The notes under the pieces are model-generated. The model made no database searches. It was not told the origin of the DNA and saw only the letters and a list, made by a program, of their open reading frames with translations. From Brevibacillus reuszeri (GTDB taxonomy: Bacteria; Bacillota; Bacilli; Brevibacillales; Brevibacillaceae): DNA of 64,000 bases. The first letter of the stretch is position 1. Each line of letters starts with the position of its first letter. The position numbers and the translations under genes were made by a program. Shown here piece after piece: positions 35,576 through 44,143 of the stretch. The stretch covers positions 119,537-183,536 of the forward strand of contig NZ_BEXF01000012.1 of NCBI RefSeq assembly GCF_002897295.1, given 5' to 3'.

Positions 35576-36358
35576 CTATCCAAATGAGACACAATCACCA
35601 TGCTGTAGATACAACAGATTTTGCTTGAGTACACCTAAATCTCTCGCGTCATCGAAGCCTTCTACAACAACGGGTCTGTCTTTTTCAAACAAAAGCGGCC
35701 AAATTGTCTCAAGATCAATCTCACCTGTTCCGAGTGGCACATGCAGCTTGGATGCAGTAGCGTCACTCACGTGGATTTTATCCACCCCTTCCAGCTCCCG
35801 ATAAAATTGCGTCAGGGAACAGGAGAGCGGGACATGGGCGATATCAAAGGTCGCAGTAGTCGGGTATGCGATTGCCGCTCGCAAACGATTGAGGTCTTGT
35901 GGCGTAACAATCATCTCCTTGGGGAGCGGTTCAATATGCTCAATCGAGAGGATACAATCCTTTTGCTGGGCTTCGTACGCCAGTTCATTTACGCTTTCAA
36001 TCAAGAACTCCTCATGCATACCCCTGTTTTTGGAGGTTAAGGTAAAGCGTCCTGGATGGATCGTCACACTTTTGGCTCCAATCTCAGTAGCCAGAGCAAT
36101 CGATCGCTTTATTTCTGCAATGGACTGCTGGCGTATTCCGCTATTCAGCGAGCATAGATTCAAATCCCAGCTCGCCGCATGCAGGGTCAGCTTCATTCCT
36201 ACACGCTTCGCTGCCTGCTGAATCTCCCGTGCATTGCTCTGATGAAACCAGACATGCTCTGCCCATACTTCCATGCCGGTAAATCCATACTGCCTTGCAA
36301 TCAGAATGGCGGCCTCTACCGGGTACGCCCACATTAGTGTTGATGAAACATACAGCAT
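35576..36358 (-). CDS. Sugar phosphate isomerase/epimerase-like TIM barrel
   Basis: A 260-aa xylose-isomerase-like TIM barrel (AP endonuclease 2 family). Metal-ligand motifs are visible: WAEHVWFHQSN, LTLHAASWDLN, SVTIHPGRF, SIEHIEPLP, TFDIAHVPL, KIHVSDATASKLHVPLGTGEID and VVEGFDDA. The HVPLGTGEIDLETIWPLL ending is typical of isomerase/epimerase or phosphodiesterase-like members. ATG 36358 lies 8 nt after AAAGGAG and overlaps the PHP gene by 25 bases. Substrate unknown; context suggests a phosphorylated or phosphate-linked sugar. Confidence 0.82.
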   Translation of the reverse strand: MLYVSSTLMWAYPVEAAILIARQYGFTGMEVWAEHVWFHQSNAREIQQAAKRVGMKLTLHAASWDLNLCSLNSGIRQQSIAEIKRSIALATEIGAKSVTIHPGRFTLTSKNRGMHEEFLIESVNELAYEAQQKDCILSIEHIEPLPKEMIVTPQDLNRLRAAIAYPTTATFDIAHVPLSCSLTQFYRELEGVDKIHVSDATASKLHVPLGTGEIDLETIWPLLFEKDRPVVVEGFDDARDLGVLKQNLLYLQHGDCVSFG

Positions 36359-37152
36359 GTCCACCACTCCTTTACTTCACGCGGCATCGGAACACTTCCA
36401 ACAGGTGTAGAGTTGCGAGAGCCATGTCCGTGAAAGTCACTGCCTCCCGAGCGAATCAGCTGATGCTTTTTTGCCTGACGCTCCCAAAAAGCCATTTGCG
36501 CTGCTGAATGCTTCGGGTAATAGACCTCGATCCCGTCAATCCCGTATTCAAGCAGGGCATCCAGCTTTACCTCAAAAGGATATATCCCTGGATGAGCGAG
36601 AATCGCTATGCCTCCTACCTCGTGCGTTACCTCGATAGCTTCCTGTGCGGAAAAGACCGGTCTTGGCACATACGCGGGTGCACCTTTTCGCAAATACGCA
36701 TCGAATGCTGCCTGTGGTGTTGAGCTGTATCCACTCTCTACTAATACTTCCGCAATATGTGTTCGAACGATGATCCCGCCTTTTGCACGGACCAGACAAT
36801 CCTCGATGGTAATCGCCAGCCCCAGCTTGTTGCAGCGCTCGACCATCTCTGTGGCCCAATCAATCCGCTCCTGCTGTCTGCGATCCATCAGATGCAGCAG
36901 ACGCGGATCGGAAATATCAAAGCCGTAGCCCAGTATGTGCAGCTCGTCTTCCGGCCCTTCTGTATTCCATTCGATTCCGGGTATCACTCCGATCCCCAGC
37001 CGCGTGGCTTCCTCTCGCGCCAGTAAATAACCGTCCACTGTGTCATGGTCGGTAATGGCCAGATGAGTCACGCCCCGTTCTTTTGCCTCTAGCAGCAGCT
37101 CCTTTGGCGTGAGCTTACCGTCAGAAGCAGTGGTGTGCATATGCAAATCCAC
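36334..37152 (-). CDS. PHP-domain phosphoesterase
   Basis: A 272-aa PHP phosphoesterase of the YciV/RNase AM-like group. Motifs: DLHMHTTASDG, LAITDHDTVDGY, GIEWNTEG, HILGYGFD, RTHIAEVLVESG, AILAHPGIYP and RSGGSDFHGHG give the trinuclear metal site. Relatives hydrolyse 3',5'-nucleoside bisphosphates and short RNA 5' ends. GTG at 37152 is 6 nt after GAGGTG; a GTG six codons upstream is possible. It is the first gene of the six-gene operon. Confidence 0.85.
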   Translation of the reverse strand: MDLHMHTTASDGKLTPKELLLEAKERGVTHLAITDHDTVDGYLLAREEATRLGIGVIPGIEWNTEGPEDELHILGYGFDISDPRLLHLMDRRQQERIDWATEMVERCNKLGLAITIEDCLVRAKGGIIVRTHIAEVLVESGYSSTPQAAFDAYLRKGAPAYVPRPVFSAQEAIEVTHEVGGIAILAHPGIYPFEVKLDALLEYGIDGIEVYYPKHSAAQMAFWERQAKKHQLIRSGGSDFHGHGSRNSTPVGSVPMPREVKEWWTCCMFHQH

Positions 37153-37337
37153 AATGACCACCTCTTTCACTTGCTTTCATTGTAGATTTGAATTTTTAAT
37201 CCCATATAAAGCGCTGAACAAGGTTTGATAAAAAGAAAATGCTGTCGTGGCGGGTTTTTGTATGGCTAGGCACATGCATTGTTTAGGTTTGGTTAACGAT
37301 TTACACAATCTTTACAAAACAGGTGGGGGGGAGGGAA

Positions 37338-37602
37338 GTGATGCGATTAGTTCGGGCTGTAGTGGAGGAGAGGAAAAAGGAGAAAAGGCTCCAGATTCTT
37401 GGAACACTTGCTTAGGGGTCATTCCTGCACAGCTACATGAAAAAAGCGAAACCGCGTCCAAAAGTGGCAGGTTCAGAATGTATTTCAGAGGTGGACGCTT
37501 AAATTGCGTGTTTCGCTTTTTTCATTTCGCTTCGGCTGTGTTCCAAAGATCTTCGCTTTTCTCCTTTTTCCTCTCGACAGCTGTTGGCTGTCCTCGCAGC
37601 AC
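37338..37602 (+). ncRNA. Long structured element, copy 2 (covarying with copy 1)
   Basis: Helices: 37338-37346 with 37594-37602 (8 of 9), 37356-37360 with 37577-37581, 37368-37386 with 37557-37575 (19 perfect), 37393-37404 with 37541-37552 (two central mismatches at the same place as copy 1), 37437-37452 with 37510-37525 (16 perfect). The core CCGCGTCC (37452-37459), GGTGGACGCTTAAA and GCGTGTTTC is shared with copy 1, while the stems differ by compensating changes. A G7 run again precedes it. It sits between the 3' end of copZ and the 5' end of the PHP operon, the same arrangement as copy 1. Confidence 0.75.
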
Positions 37603-37625
37603 TTTTTGATGGGCGACAAAATAAA

Positions 37626-37660
37626 AAAGCTCTTACCCGTGATTTCCGGGCAAGAGCTTT
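37626..37660. terminator. Intrinsic terminator of copZ (also faces the RNA element)
   Basis: Stem AAAGCTCTT/AAGAGCTTT (37626-37634 with 37652-37660) plus CCCG/CGGG inside. The minus-strand side ends in T6; the plus side is only moderately T-rich. Confidence 0.8.
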
Positions 37661-37676
37661 CGTTATTTTCTACTGT

Positions 37677-37877
37677 TTATACTACGTCGTAGCCTTGTTC
37701 TTCGATGGCTTCTTTAATAGCTTCGAGGGTTGTGCCGTTTTCGTCGTATGTTACTTCTACTGTTTTGGCTGCGAGGTTTACTTTGCCTTCAGCTCCCAGC
37801 TCTTTCAATGTTTTTTCAACGGTGTTTACGCAATGGTTGCAAGACATGCCTTCTACGTTCAATGTGATGTTTTTCAT
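37677..37877 (-). CDS. copZ: Copper chaperone CopZ
   Basis: A 66-aa heavy-metal-associated domain protein with the metal motif GMSCNHC and ferredoxin-like betaalphabeta pattern (KVNLAAKTVEVTYDENG). It carries Cu(I) in the cytoplasm to CopA. It is the second gene of the copA-copZ operon, 82 nt after copA, and ends in a strong terminator. Confidence 0.95.
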   Translation of the reverse strand: MKNITLNVEGMSCNHCVNTVEKTLKELGAEGKVNLAAKTVEVTYDENGTTLEAIKEAIEEQGYDVV

Positions 37878-37959
37878 TTCTCAATCTCTCCTTTTGAGCT
37901 TTATGTTTATAGGGTATGCGGACATGCCGCGTGTTACTTCTTTTATTGGCTGCAGGCGA

Positions 37960-40377
37960 TTACAGCTTTACCCGTTGCAGTCGCAGTGCATTGAGGACTA
38001 CGGATACGGAGCTGAATGCCATCGCTGCTCCTGCGAGCCAAGGAGCCAGGAATCCTAGAGCTGCGAACGGAATTCCCAAAGTGTTGTAGGCAAATGCCCA
38101 GAACAGGTTTTGCTTGATGTTCCGGATGGTGCGTTTGCTCATTTCGATTGCGTCAGCGACACTCGTGAGCTCGCCGCGCATGAGAGTAATATCGGCCGCC
38201 TCCATCGCCACATCTGTTCCTGTTCCGATCGCCATACCGATATCCGCAGTGGCGAGCGCTGGAGCGTCATTGATTCCGTCGCCGACCATGGCTACCTTTT
38301 TGCCTGCTGCTTGCAGCTTTTTCACTTCAGCTGCCTTGCCTTCGGGCAGGACTTCGGCAATTACGTGATCAATACCTGCTTCACGTGCGATCGCCTCGGC
38401 AGTTTGCCGGTTGTCGCCCGTCATCATGATGACCGTAAGTCCCATTGCCTTCATACGTTCTACTGCTTGCTTCGAGGTTGGTTTAATCGTATCGGCTACG
38501 GCAATCAGTCCTGCCAGCTTACCATCGACGACAGCGAGCATCGCCGTTTTTCCCGATTGCTCCAGGCGAAGCATCGTATCGGTAACAGCCTGATACGAAA
38601 TCTGATTTTGCTCCAACAGTCGGCGAGTACCTACCAAAACTTCTTTACCCGCTACTACAGCTCGAATACCAAAACCGGGAATCGCTTCAAACGAAGTGGT
38701 GTCCGTCAAAGCAATGCCTTTTTCTGCTATGCCGCGAACAATGGCTTGCGCCAATGGGTGCTCGGAATTTTTCTCGGCAGCTCCGACAAGTGCGAGCAAT
38801 TCCTGCTCCTCGATATCAAAGGTAATGACATCTGTCAGCTCAGGCTCACCTTTTGTAACAGTGCCCGTTTTATCAAGAACGATCGTATCCAGGTGATGGG
38901 CAGTCTCAAGATGCTCCCCGCCTTTGAACAGAATGCCCAGCTCAGCCGCACGTCCTGACCCTGCCATGATTGAGGTTGGTGTCGCAAGACCAAGTGCACA
39001 CGGGCAAGCAATAACCAGGACCGCAATAGCTTTTTCCAATGCTTCAGCAAAATTGCCGGGCATGACTGCGAAATACCAGACCAGGAAGGTAATGATCGCA
39101 ATTCCGACCACAATAGGAACGAAAATCCCAGAAATACTGTCTGCCAAACGTTGAATTGGAGCTTTGGTACCCTGTGCCTCTTCTACAACCTTGATGATTT
39201 GCGCCAATGCGGTTTCTTTTCCTACTTTTGTCGCCTGGACCTTCAAGAAGCCGTTTTTATTGAGCGTGGCACCGATGACCGTATCTCCAGCTGCTTTATC
39301 TACAGGAATACTTTCCCCAGTCAGCATGGATTCATCGACAGCTGATTGGCCTTCCAAAACAATTCCATCTACAGGTACTTTGTCACCGGGCTTCACATGT
39401 ACGATATCGCCCAGTCGAACATCCTCTACGGGTATCGTCATTTCGACGCCATCCCGAACGACTACTGCTGTTTTCGCTTGCAATCCCATCAGCTTGCGAA
39501 TCGCTTCTGATGAACGACCTTTGGCCTTTACCTCGAATAGTTTACCCAAGAGGATTAACGTGATCAAAACGGCGCTGGTCTCAAAGTAAAGCTCAAGCAT
39601 ATGGCCATGAGTACCAATCGAGGAAATGGCTACATACAAACTGTAAAAGTAAGCGGCTGATGTACCGAGAGCGACGAGCACATCCATGTTGGCACTCTTG
39701 TTACGCAGTGCTTTGTACGCTCCCACGTAAAACTGTCCCCCGATAATGAATTGAACCGGTGTCGCCAAAGCCAGCTGCACCCACGGGTTCATCAAAAATT
39801 CCGGCAGCCAGATGAACGAGGTGAAGGAAAAGTGACTTACCATCGACCACAACAGTGGCAGTGAGAGCACCATGGAAATCCAGAACTTCCTCGTCTGACG
39901 CTGAATCTCTGCTGCGCGGCGGTCTACCTTTTCCGCATCATTGCCCTCTTCCTTGCGAGCAGCCTGGTAGCCGAGCTTTTCAACCTTTTGGATCAAATCG
40001 GACACGCCGATATGGGATGAATCGTACTCGACTGTGGCCATCTCCAATGCGAGATTGACGTTGGCCTTGAGAACACCGGGCATTTTACTCAGCCCTTTCT
40101 CAATCCGGGTCGAACAAGCGGCACATGTCATGCCAGTGATATTCAGCTCTACCTTGTCGGCTGCGACTCCGTACCCGAGCGATTCAATTTTTGTGCGTAT
40201 ATCATCGAGGTTAGTTATTGCCGGGTCATAGACAACTGTCGACTTTTCCAGAGCCAAATTGACATTGGCAGTCTCTACGCCACCCATCTTCTTCAAGCCC
40301 TTTTCAATTCGAAGCGCACATGCGGCGCACGTCATTCCTGTAATCGGAACAGTCGCCTCTGCTGTTTTGGCACTCAT
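37960..40377 (-). CDS. copA: Copper-exporting P-type ATPase CopA
   Basis: An 805-aa P1B-1 ATPase with two N-terminal metal-binding domains (GMTCAAC near residues 14 and 81), eight membrane helices, the intramembrane CPC ([13 protein letters not shown]), TGES, the phosphorylation site [22 protein letters not shown], and [21 protein letters not shown]. It exports Cu(I) using ATP. The promoter carries CsoR-type palindromes; csoR itself is not in the window. Confidence 0.96.
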   Translation of the reverse strand: MSAKTAEATVPITGMTCAACALRIEKGLKKMGGVETANVNLALEKSTVVYDPAITNLDDIRTKIESLGYGVAADKVELNITGMTCAACSTRIEKGLSKMPGVLKANVNLALEMATVEYDSSHIGVSDLIQKVEKLGYQAARKEEGNDAEKVDRRAAEIQRQTRKFWISMVLSLPLLWSMVSHFSFTSFIWLPEFLMNPWVQLALATPVQFIIGGQFYVGAYKALRNKSANMDVLVALGTSAAYFYSLYVAISSIGTHGHMLELYFETSAVLITLILLGKLFEVKAKGRSSEAIRKLMGLQAKTAVVVRDGVEMTIPVEDVRLGDIVHVKPGDKVPVDGIVLEGQSAVDESMLTGESIPVDKAAGDTVIGATLNKNGFLKVQATKVGKETALAQIIKVVEEAQGTKAPIQRLADSISGIFVPIVVGIAIITFLVWYFAVMPGNFAEALEKAIAVLVIACPCALGLATPTSIMAGSGRAAELGILFKGGEHLETAHHLDTIVLDKTGTVTKGEPELTDVITFDIEEQELLALVGAAEKNSEHPLAQAIVRGIAEKGIALTDTTSFEAIPGFGIRAVVAGKEVLVGTRRLLEQNQISYQAVTDTMLRLEQSGKTAMLAVVDGKLAGLIAVADTIKPTSKQAVERMKAMGLTVIMMTGDNRQTAEAIAREAGIDHVIAEVLPEGKAAEVKKLQAAGKKVAMVGDGINDAPALATADIGMAIGTGTDVAMEAADITLMRGELTSVADAIEMSKRTIRNIKQNLFWAFAYNTLGIPFAALGFLAPWLAGAAMAFSSVSVVLNALRLQRVKL

Positions 40378-40396
40378 TTTTATTCCCCCGTCACAG

Positions 40397-40490
40397 ATAC
40401 CCTTGCGGGGTATATTTTATCGTATTGTTCCCCTGCAGGTCAATTCTTATCACACCCTTATAATACAATACCCCCCCAAGGGTATATCAA
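40397..40490 (-). promoter_or_regulatory. copA promoter with two CsoR operators
   Basis: ATACCC-TTGCG-GGGTAT (40397-40413) and ATACCC-CCCCAA-GGGTAT (40468-40485) match the CsoR consensus of B. subtilis copZA. The upstream one fills the spacer between a minus-strand -35 TTGATA (40485-40490) and -10 candidates TGTATT/TATTAT. CsoR would repress until Cu(I) binds. Confidence 0.85.
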
Positions 40491-40517
40491 GTGGTTTTTT
40501 GCCTAAAAACAAAAAAA

Positions 40518-40537
40518 TCTCTCCATAAGCGGAGAGA
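40518..40537 (-). terminator. Intrinsic terminator of the ArsR gene
   Basis: Stem TCTCTCC/GGAGAGA with a 6-nt loop, followed on the minus strand by T7, 11 nt after the ArsR stop. Confidence 0.8.
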
Positions 40538-40547
40538 CTGGCCATTC

Positions 40548-40874
40548 CTACTGTGAGAACTCATCCAGCCACGCAGATAATTTCCCTAGAGGTTCTGTAT
40601 TCAGCTCGTAAAATATTCGTTTTCCTTCGCGATGCTCCACGATTAAACCCGCCTGCTTCATTTCCTTTAGATGATAGGACAGCTTGGAGTCAGATAAAAC
40701 CTCCATTTTTCGAAGAATATCTTTTGGGCACAAAGCTTGCGGATTTTGTAAGGAGGCAGGAGACTGGCATTCTTCATCTCTTCCCTTTTTTAAAAGATGT
40801 ATGATTTTCAGGCGAATCGGGTCACTCAGGGCTTTGATAACTGAAATGATTAACAGATCGTCATTTGTATTCAT
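40548..40874 (-). CDS. ArsR-family repressor, probably translated from a leaderless mRNA
   Basis: A 108-aa winged-helix protein (ISVIKALSDPIRLKIIHLL; SDSKLSYHLKEMKQAGLIVEHREGKRIFYELN). The recognition helix is LSYHLKEM. No Shine-Dalgarno precedes ATG 40874. A perfect promoter, TTGAAA-N17-TATAAT, ends 6 nt before it, so transcription should start at or next to the A of ATG. An earlier in-frame ATG at 40904 lies inside the promoter. Two 20-bp palindromes cover the shared promoter region. It probably represses itself and the divergent DMT transporter pair. Cysteines near residues 38 and 50 could be part of a ligand site. Confidence 0.85.
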   Translation of the reverse strand: MNTNDDLLIISVIKALSDPIRLKIIHLLKKGRDEECQSPASLQNPQALCPKDILRKMEVLSDSKLSYHLKEMKQAGLIVEHREGKRIFYELNTEPLGKLSAWLDEFSQ

Positions 40875-40880
40875 GCTTTT

Positions 40881-40948
40881 ATTATAGCGAGAGAGCATTG
40901 ACATTTCAAATTATATTGAAATATAATCATTTCAACTTATTTTGAAAT
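40881..40948. promoter_or_regulatory. Overlapping divergent promoters with two palindromic operators
   Basis: Palindromes ATTTCAA-attata-TTGAAAT (40903-40922) and ATTTCAA-cttatt-TTGAAAT (40929-40948) are 26 bp apart. The minus-strand promoter is TTGAAA-N17-TATAAT (-10 at 40881-40886); the plus-strand promoter is TTGACA (40898-40903)-N18-TATAAT (40922-40927). The first palindrome overlaps both -35 elements, so a bound ArsR repressor would shut both. Confidence 0.8.
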
Positions 40949-40969
40949 AAAGAGAAAAGAGATGGTCAC

Positions 40970-41407
40970 ATGCCATTTATCCTTCTTCTTCTTGCTGGAA
41001 TGATGATGCCGGTGCAATCTGCTGCCAACGTTCAGTTACGCAGTGCCGTTGCCTCACCTTATCTCGCTTTGGCAATTGCTTATTTTATCGGATTTCTTCT
41101 GTTGACTGTCCTGTGCCTCACACAAAAAAATACCCTGTCTTCCCTATTTCACGCTTTACAAGCAAAGCCATCTTGGGCATGGCTTGGAGGGGCAATCGGC
41201 GTCATTGCGGTTCTGGCAAATTTGGAGGCAGTTCCTGTTTTAGGTGCTGCTCTTACGTTTGCTCTCATTTTGACAGGACAAATGGTGATGTCTATCGTTA
41301 TCGATCACTTTGGTTTTTTTCACATGACCAAAAGAAAGATAAGCGCTGCGCGCCTTATCGGGATTGCTTCCGTTCTGGGTGGTATTTTGCTCATTCGATT
41401 TTTTTGA
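40970..41407 (+). CDS. DMT-family (DUF606/YdcZ) transporter subunit
   Basis: A 145-aa membrane protein with about five helices, half the size of a typical DMT transporter. The DUF606 pattern is clear: MMMPVQSAANVQLR, GGAIGVIAVLANLEAVPVLGAALTFALILTGQM, IDHFGFFHMTKRKIS. It forms a pair with the homologous gene 24 nt downstream, probably as a heterodimer. Control by the divergent ArsR repressor is suggested by the shared operators. Confidence 0.85.
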   Translation: MPFILLLLAGMMMPVQSAANVQLRSAVASPYLALAIAYFIGFLLLTVLCLTQKNTLSSLFHALQAKPSWAWLGGAIGVIAVLANLEAVPVLGAALTFALILTGQMVMSIVIDHFGFFHMTKRKISAARLIGIASVLGGILLIRFF

Positions 41408-41431
41408 CCGTGAAAAGGAGGCTCACTTCCC

Positions 41432-41905
41432 ATGCTGTTTATCTGTTTCGTCATTCTTGCCGGAGCCACTTTACCCATCCAGGCAGCGGTTAATGTCCGT
41501 TTGCGCCAGCTTACTTCTTCCAGCTATTCGGCGGCAATGATCTCGTTTCTCGTCGGCACCTTGACTCTCATTTTGCTTACACTCACTTCTGAACAAATCA
41601 AACCATCAAATTGGCATCTCTTGACGTCTTATCCTTGGTGGATGTGGATCGGCGGTTTTATTGGCGTCATCATGATTTTAAGCACAACCTACTGCTTGCC
41701 CAAACTCGGCTCAGCCCTTACCTTTTCTCTCACTTTAATTGGTCAGATGCTCATGGCGGTGATCATAGATCATTTCGGTCTGCTTCGCATGCCAGTTCAC
41801 GAAGCCTCTTTGCCGAAAATAGCAGGAATTATCCTGATTATTACGGGTGTCTTTTGCATCCAGTACAAAAATAGTGCTACCAGCAAACAAAAAGCCCTCG
41901 GTTGA
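41432..41905 (+). CDS. DMT-family (DUF606/YdcZ) transporter subunit, second copy
   Basis: A 157-aa homologue of the preceding gene (TLPIQAAVNVRLRQL; GGFIGVIMILSTTYCLPKLGSALTFSLTLIGQM; IDHFGLLRMPVHEAS). Paired five-helix proteins are usual for this family, the two inserting in opposite orientation. ATG follows AAAAGGAGG. Its stop codon lies in the loop of the following terminator. Confidence 0.85.
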   Translation: MLFICFVILAGATLPIQAAVNVRLRQLTSSSYSAAMISFLVGTLTLILLTLTSEQIKPSNWHLLTSYPWWMWIGGFIGVIMILSTTYCLPKLGSALTFSLTLIGQMLMAVIIDHFGLLRMPVHEASLPKIAGIILIITGVFCIQYKNSATSKQKALG

Positions 41906-41917
41906 TCCCGAGGGCTT
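41892..41917. terminator. Bidirectional terminator containing a stop codon
   Basis: Perfect 10-bp stem AAGCCCTCGG/CCGAGGGCTT with a 6-nt loop that includes the TGA of the transporter gene. It also ends the convergent psuG transcript. Confidence 0.8.
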
Positions 41918-41930
41918 GGTCTATCCTTTA

Positions 41931-42857
41931 TTATTTGCTTTCGTTTGCTTTTTGCTGGTAAGCAACCGCTACCTTCGCAGCTACTTCTGCATTGTGCTTC
42001 ACCAGTGCAATGTTTGTTTGCAAGCTTTTGCCTGCTGTCAGTTCTTTCACTTTTGCAAGCAAGAACGGTGTCACCTTTTTACCAGCGATGTTGTTCTCTT
42101 TTGCTTCCGTGAGAGCTTGCAGGATTACTGCTTCAATTTCTTTGTGATTCAGAGCGTCAGACTCAGGCACTGGGTTTGCGATGATCATACCGCCCTTGAG
42201 GCCCAGATCCCATTTTGTATTCATCAAAGCTCCCACTTCTTCAGGAGTGTCCAGACGGAAATCTACGCCATAACCGCTTTCGCGAGCAAAGAAGGACGGG
42301 AATTCAGCTGTGCGATAGCCTACTACAGGAACCCCTTGTGTTTCCAGGTATTCCAGTGTGCGACCGATATCCAGGATAGATTTTGCGCCTGCACATACTA
42401 CCGCTACGTTTGTTTGCGCCAGCTCAGTCAGGTCAGCAGATACGTCCCATGTGATCTCACCATCGCGGTGAACCCCACCGATACCGCCGGTTGCAAACAT
42501 GTGGATGCCTGCCAGCTCAGCTGCAATCATGGTAGCCGCTACTGTTGTCGCACCGATTTTACCGCTGGACAGGATGTACGGGAAGTCACGACGGCTCACT
42601 TTTTCTACGGATTGGTTGGTCGCAAACTCTTCCAGCTCAGCCTCAGTCAAACCGATTTTGATTTTGCCGTTCATAATCCCGATGGTAGCTGGCACTGCTC
42701 CGTTATCGCGAATGATTTGTTCTACTTCTTTTGCCATCTCGATGTTTTGCGGATATGGCATACCGTGCGAAATGATCGTTGTCTCAAGTGCAACTACCGG
42801 CAAATTGTTCTCCAGTGCATGGCGTACTTCTTCAGTAAAGGTTAAGTATTGTTTCAT
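41931..42857 (-). CDS. psuG: Pseudouridine-5'-phosphate glycosidase PsuG
   Basis: A 308-aa enzyme cleaving pseudouridine 5'-phosphate into uracil and ribose 5-phosphate. Family motifs: [78 protein letters not shown] and [10 protein letters not shown]. It starts 3 nt after the psuK stop. With psuK it forms the two-step pseudouridine salvage pathway. Confidence 0.95.
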   Translation of the reverse strand: MKQYLTFTEEVRHALENNLPVVALETTIISHGMPYPQNIEMAKEVEQIIRDNGAVPATIGIMNGKIKIGLTEAELEEFATNQSVEKVSRRDFPYILSSGKIGATTVAATMIAAELAGIHMFATGGIGGVHRDGEITWDVSADLTELAQTNVAVVCAGAKSILDIGRTLEYLETQGVPVVGYRTAEFPSFFARESGYGVDFRLDTPEEVGALMNTKWDLGLKGGMIIANPVPESDALNHKEIEAVILQALTEAKENNIAGKKVTPFLLAKVKELTAGKSLQTNIALVKHNAEVAAKVAVAYQQKANESK

Positions 42858-42860
42858 TTC

Positions 42861-43961
42861 TTATCGCTCCTTTTCGTATTGTTCAACTGTCCGTTCCAGT
42901 TGATCTGCTTTGAGTAATGGGGATACCGATTGCTCCGTTTGCAAGGTCAGGGCAGAAGCTGCCAGTCCAAGGCGACAAGCTTTTTCGAACGTTTCTCCAT
43001 TCACAATCCCGTACAACAGCCCAGAAACAAAGGCATCTCCTGCTCCCGTCACGTCAACTACTTCTGTTGGATACGGGGTCAAATGCTCCGATACGTTTTC
43101 CGATTGATAATAAATTCCTTGCTCACCCATGGTAACGATAACGTGTTTGACGCCTCGTTCCCTGATCTTGGCGCACGCCTCGGCACATTCCTCGATCGAG
43201 CCGATCGTCATGCCGGATAACAGCTCCGCCTCTTCGCGATTGGGCAGTATCGCTTCTACTCCGTCCAAGCGCTGTGGCAGCTTTTTTGCTTTTGCAGAAG
43301 AGACTGGGTCAATGAACAGCGCAATGCCTTCCTCTCGGCACCGCTCGATGATGTAAGCCAGACAATCCTCAGGTACGTTTGTATCGAGGAAAATCGCGCT
43401 GGCTGCTGCAATATGCGACCATTTCTCCGCGAACATTTCTGGCGTCAGTGCATCGTAAATATCCATATTGGCCAGCGAGACGACCATTTCTCCGTCGATA
43501 TCCAGTAACGCCGTGTAGGTGCCTGTCCGCTGAGCCTTTAAACGCCATACCTGGCTAATATCTACATCGTACTTTCTCGTCTCCTGCACGATCCATTCGC
43601 CTTCCTTGTCTTCACCAATGCTGGTAAAAAGGGAAGTATTGCAGCCGAGTCGTCCCAGATTTTCGGCGATGTTTCGCGCCACCCCTCCGCACGACTCCAT
43701 GATCGTAACCGGATTGGATGAGTGCAGACGCACCTTTTGCTTCCCTCGCGCTTTACGGTCCAGATTCGCTCCGCCGATGCAAGCGATCAAGCCTTCGTCG
43801 CGCAAAATATAGGCACGTCCTTTGATTTCGCCGCGCTTGGTTAGCTGGGCAATATAGCCTGCGACAGCCGAACGGGAAATCCCGATCAGGTCCGCTAGCT
43901 CCTGCTGGCTAATAAAAGGATTGTGCCGAATATGATGCAAAATCTGCATTTCTTTGTCCAC
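42861..43961 (-). CDS. psuK: Pseudouridine kinase PsuK with N-terminal winged helix
   Basis: A 366-aa PfkB-family kinase fused to an N-terminal MarR/LysR-like winged helix (residues 1-55: FISQQELADLIGISRSAVAGYIAQL). The kinase shows IACIGGANLDRKARG, ESCGGVARNIAENLGRLG and the C-terminal anion-hole signature DVTGAGDAFVSGLLYG. It phosphorylates pseudouridine for PsuG. GTG 43961 lies 6 nt after AAAGGAGG. The fused DNA-binding domain and the inverted repeat at the promoter suggest autoregulation by substrate. Confidence 0.92.
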   Translation of the reverse strand: MDKEMQILHHIRHNPFISQQELADLIGISRSAVAGYIAQLTKRGEIKGRAYILRDEGLIACIGGANLDRKARGKQKVRLHSSNPVTIMESCGGVARNIAENLGRLGCNTSLFTSIGEDKEGEWIVQETRKYDVDISQVWRLKAQRTGTYTALLDIDGEMVVSLANMDIYDALTPEMFAEKWSHIAAASAIFLDTNVPEDCLAYIIERCREEGIALFIDPVSSAKAKKLPQRLDGVEAILPNREEAELLSGMTIGSIEECAEACAKIRERGVKHVIVTMGEQGIYYQSENVSEHLTPYPTEVVDVTGAGDAFVSGLLYGIVNGETFEKACRLGLAASALTLQTEQSVSPLLKADQLERTVEQYEKER

Positions 43962-44002
43962 AGTCATCCTCCTTTCTCGTTTGTTAGCATTCACAGCTTT
44001 CG

Positions 44003-44043
44003 TTTACAAACAAAAGTTTATCACAAGGACAATTGTTTGTAAA
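44003..44043 (-). promoter_or_regulatory. psuKG promoter within an 11-bp inverted repeat
   Basis: TTTACAAACAA (44003-44013) and TTGTTTGTAAA (44033-44043) are perfect complements. On the minus strand the distal arm supplies -35 TTTACA, then N17 and TAAACT as -10. This is a likely operator for the HTH domain of PsuK. Confidence 0.6.
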
Positions 44044-44143
44044 ATAAAAAATCGTAAAGTGCACACTTCCTTGGACTGGATACGGATGTTATTTTGCATA
44101 GTCGCAAAGACTATTCCATGAAATAAAGCCAAGGGGGATTCTA

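Noticed and set aside
9129..37602. Insertion sequence or MITE with terminal inverted repeats.
   Set aside because: No target-site duplications, no transposase, and the paired arms differ between copies by compensating changes instead of being identical ends. Mobility of a structured repeat cannot be fully excluded.
37247..37609. A 120-codon ORF across structured element 2.
   Set aside because: Same reasons; the corresponding region of copy 1 does not preserve the frame.
37628..37660. CRISPR or tandem repeats near short hairpins.
   Set aside because: No regularly spaced direct repeats of CRISPR length occur anywhere in the window; the hairpins are terminators.
41847..42845. A 332-codon plus-strand ORF opposite psuG.
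   Set aside because: Antisense shadow with Cys/His/Phe-rich sequence typical of reversed coding DNA.
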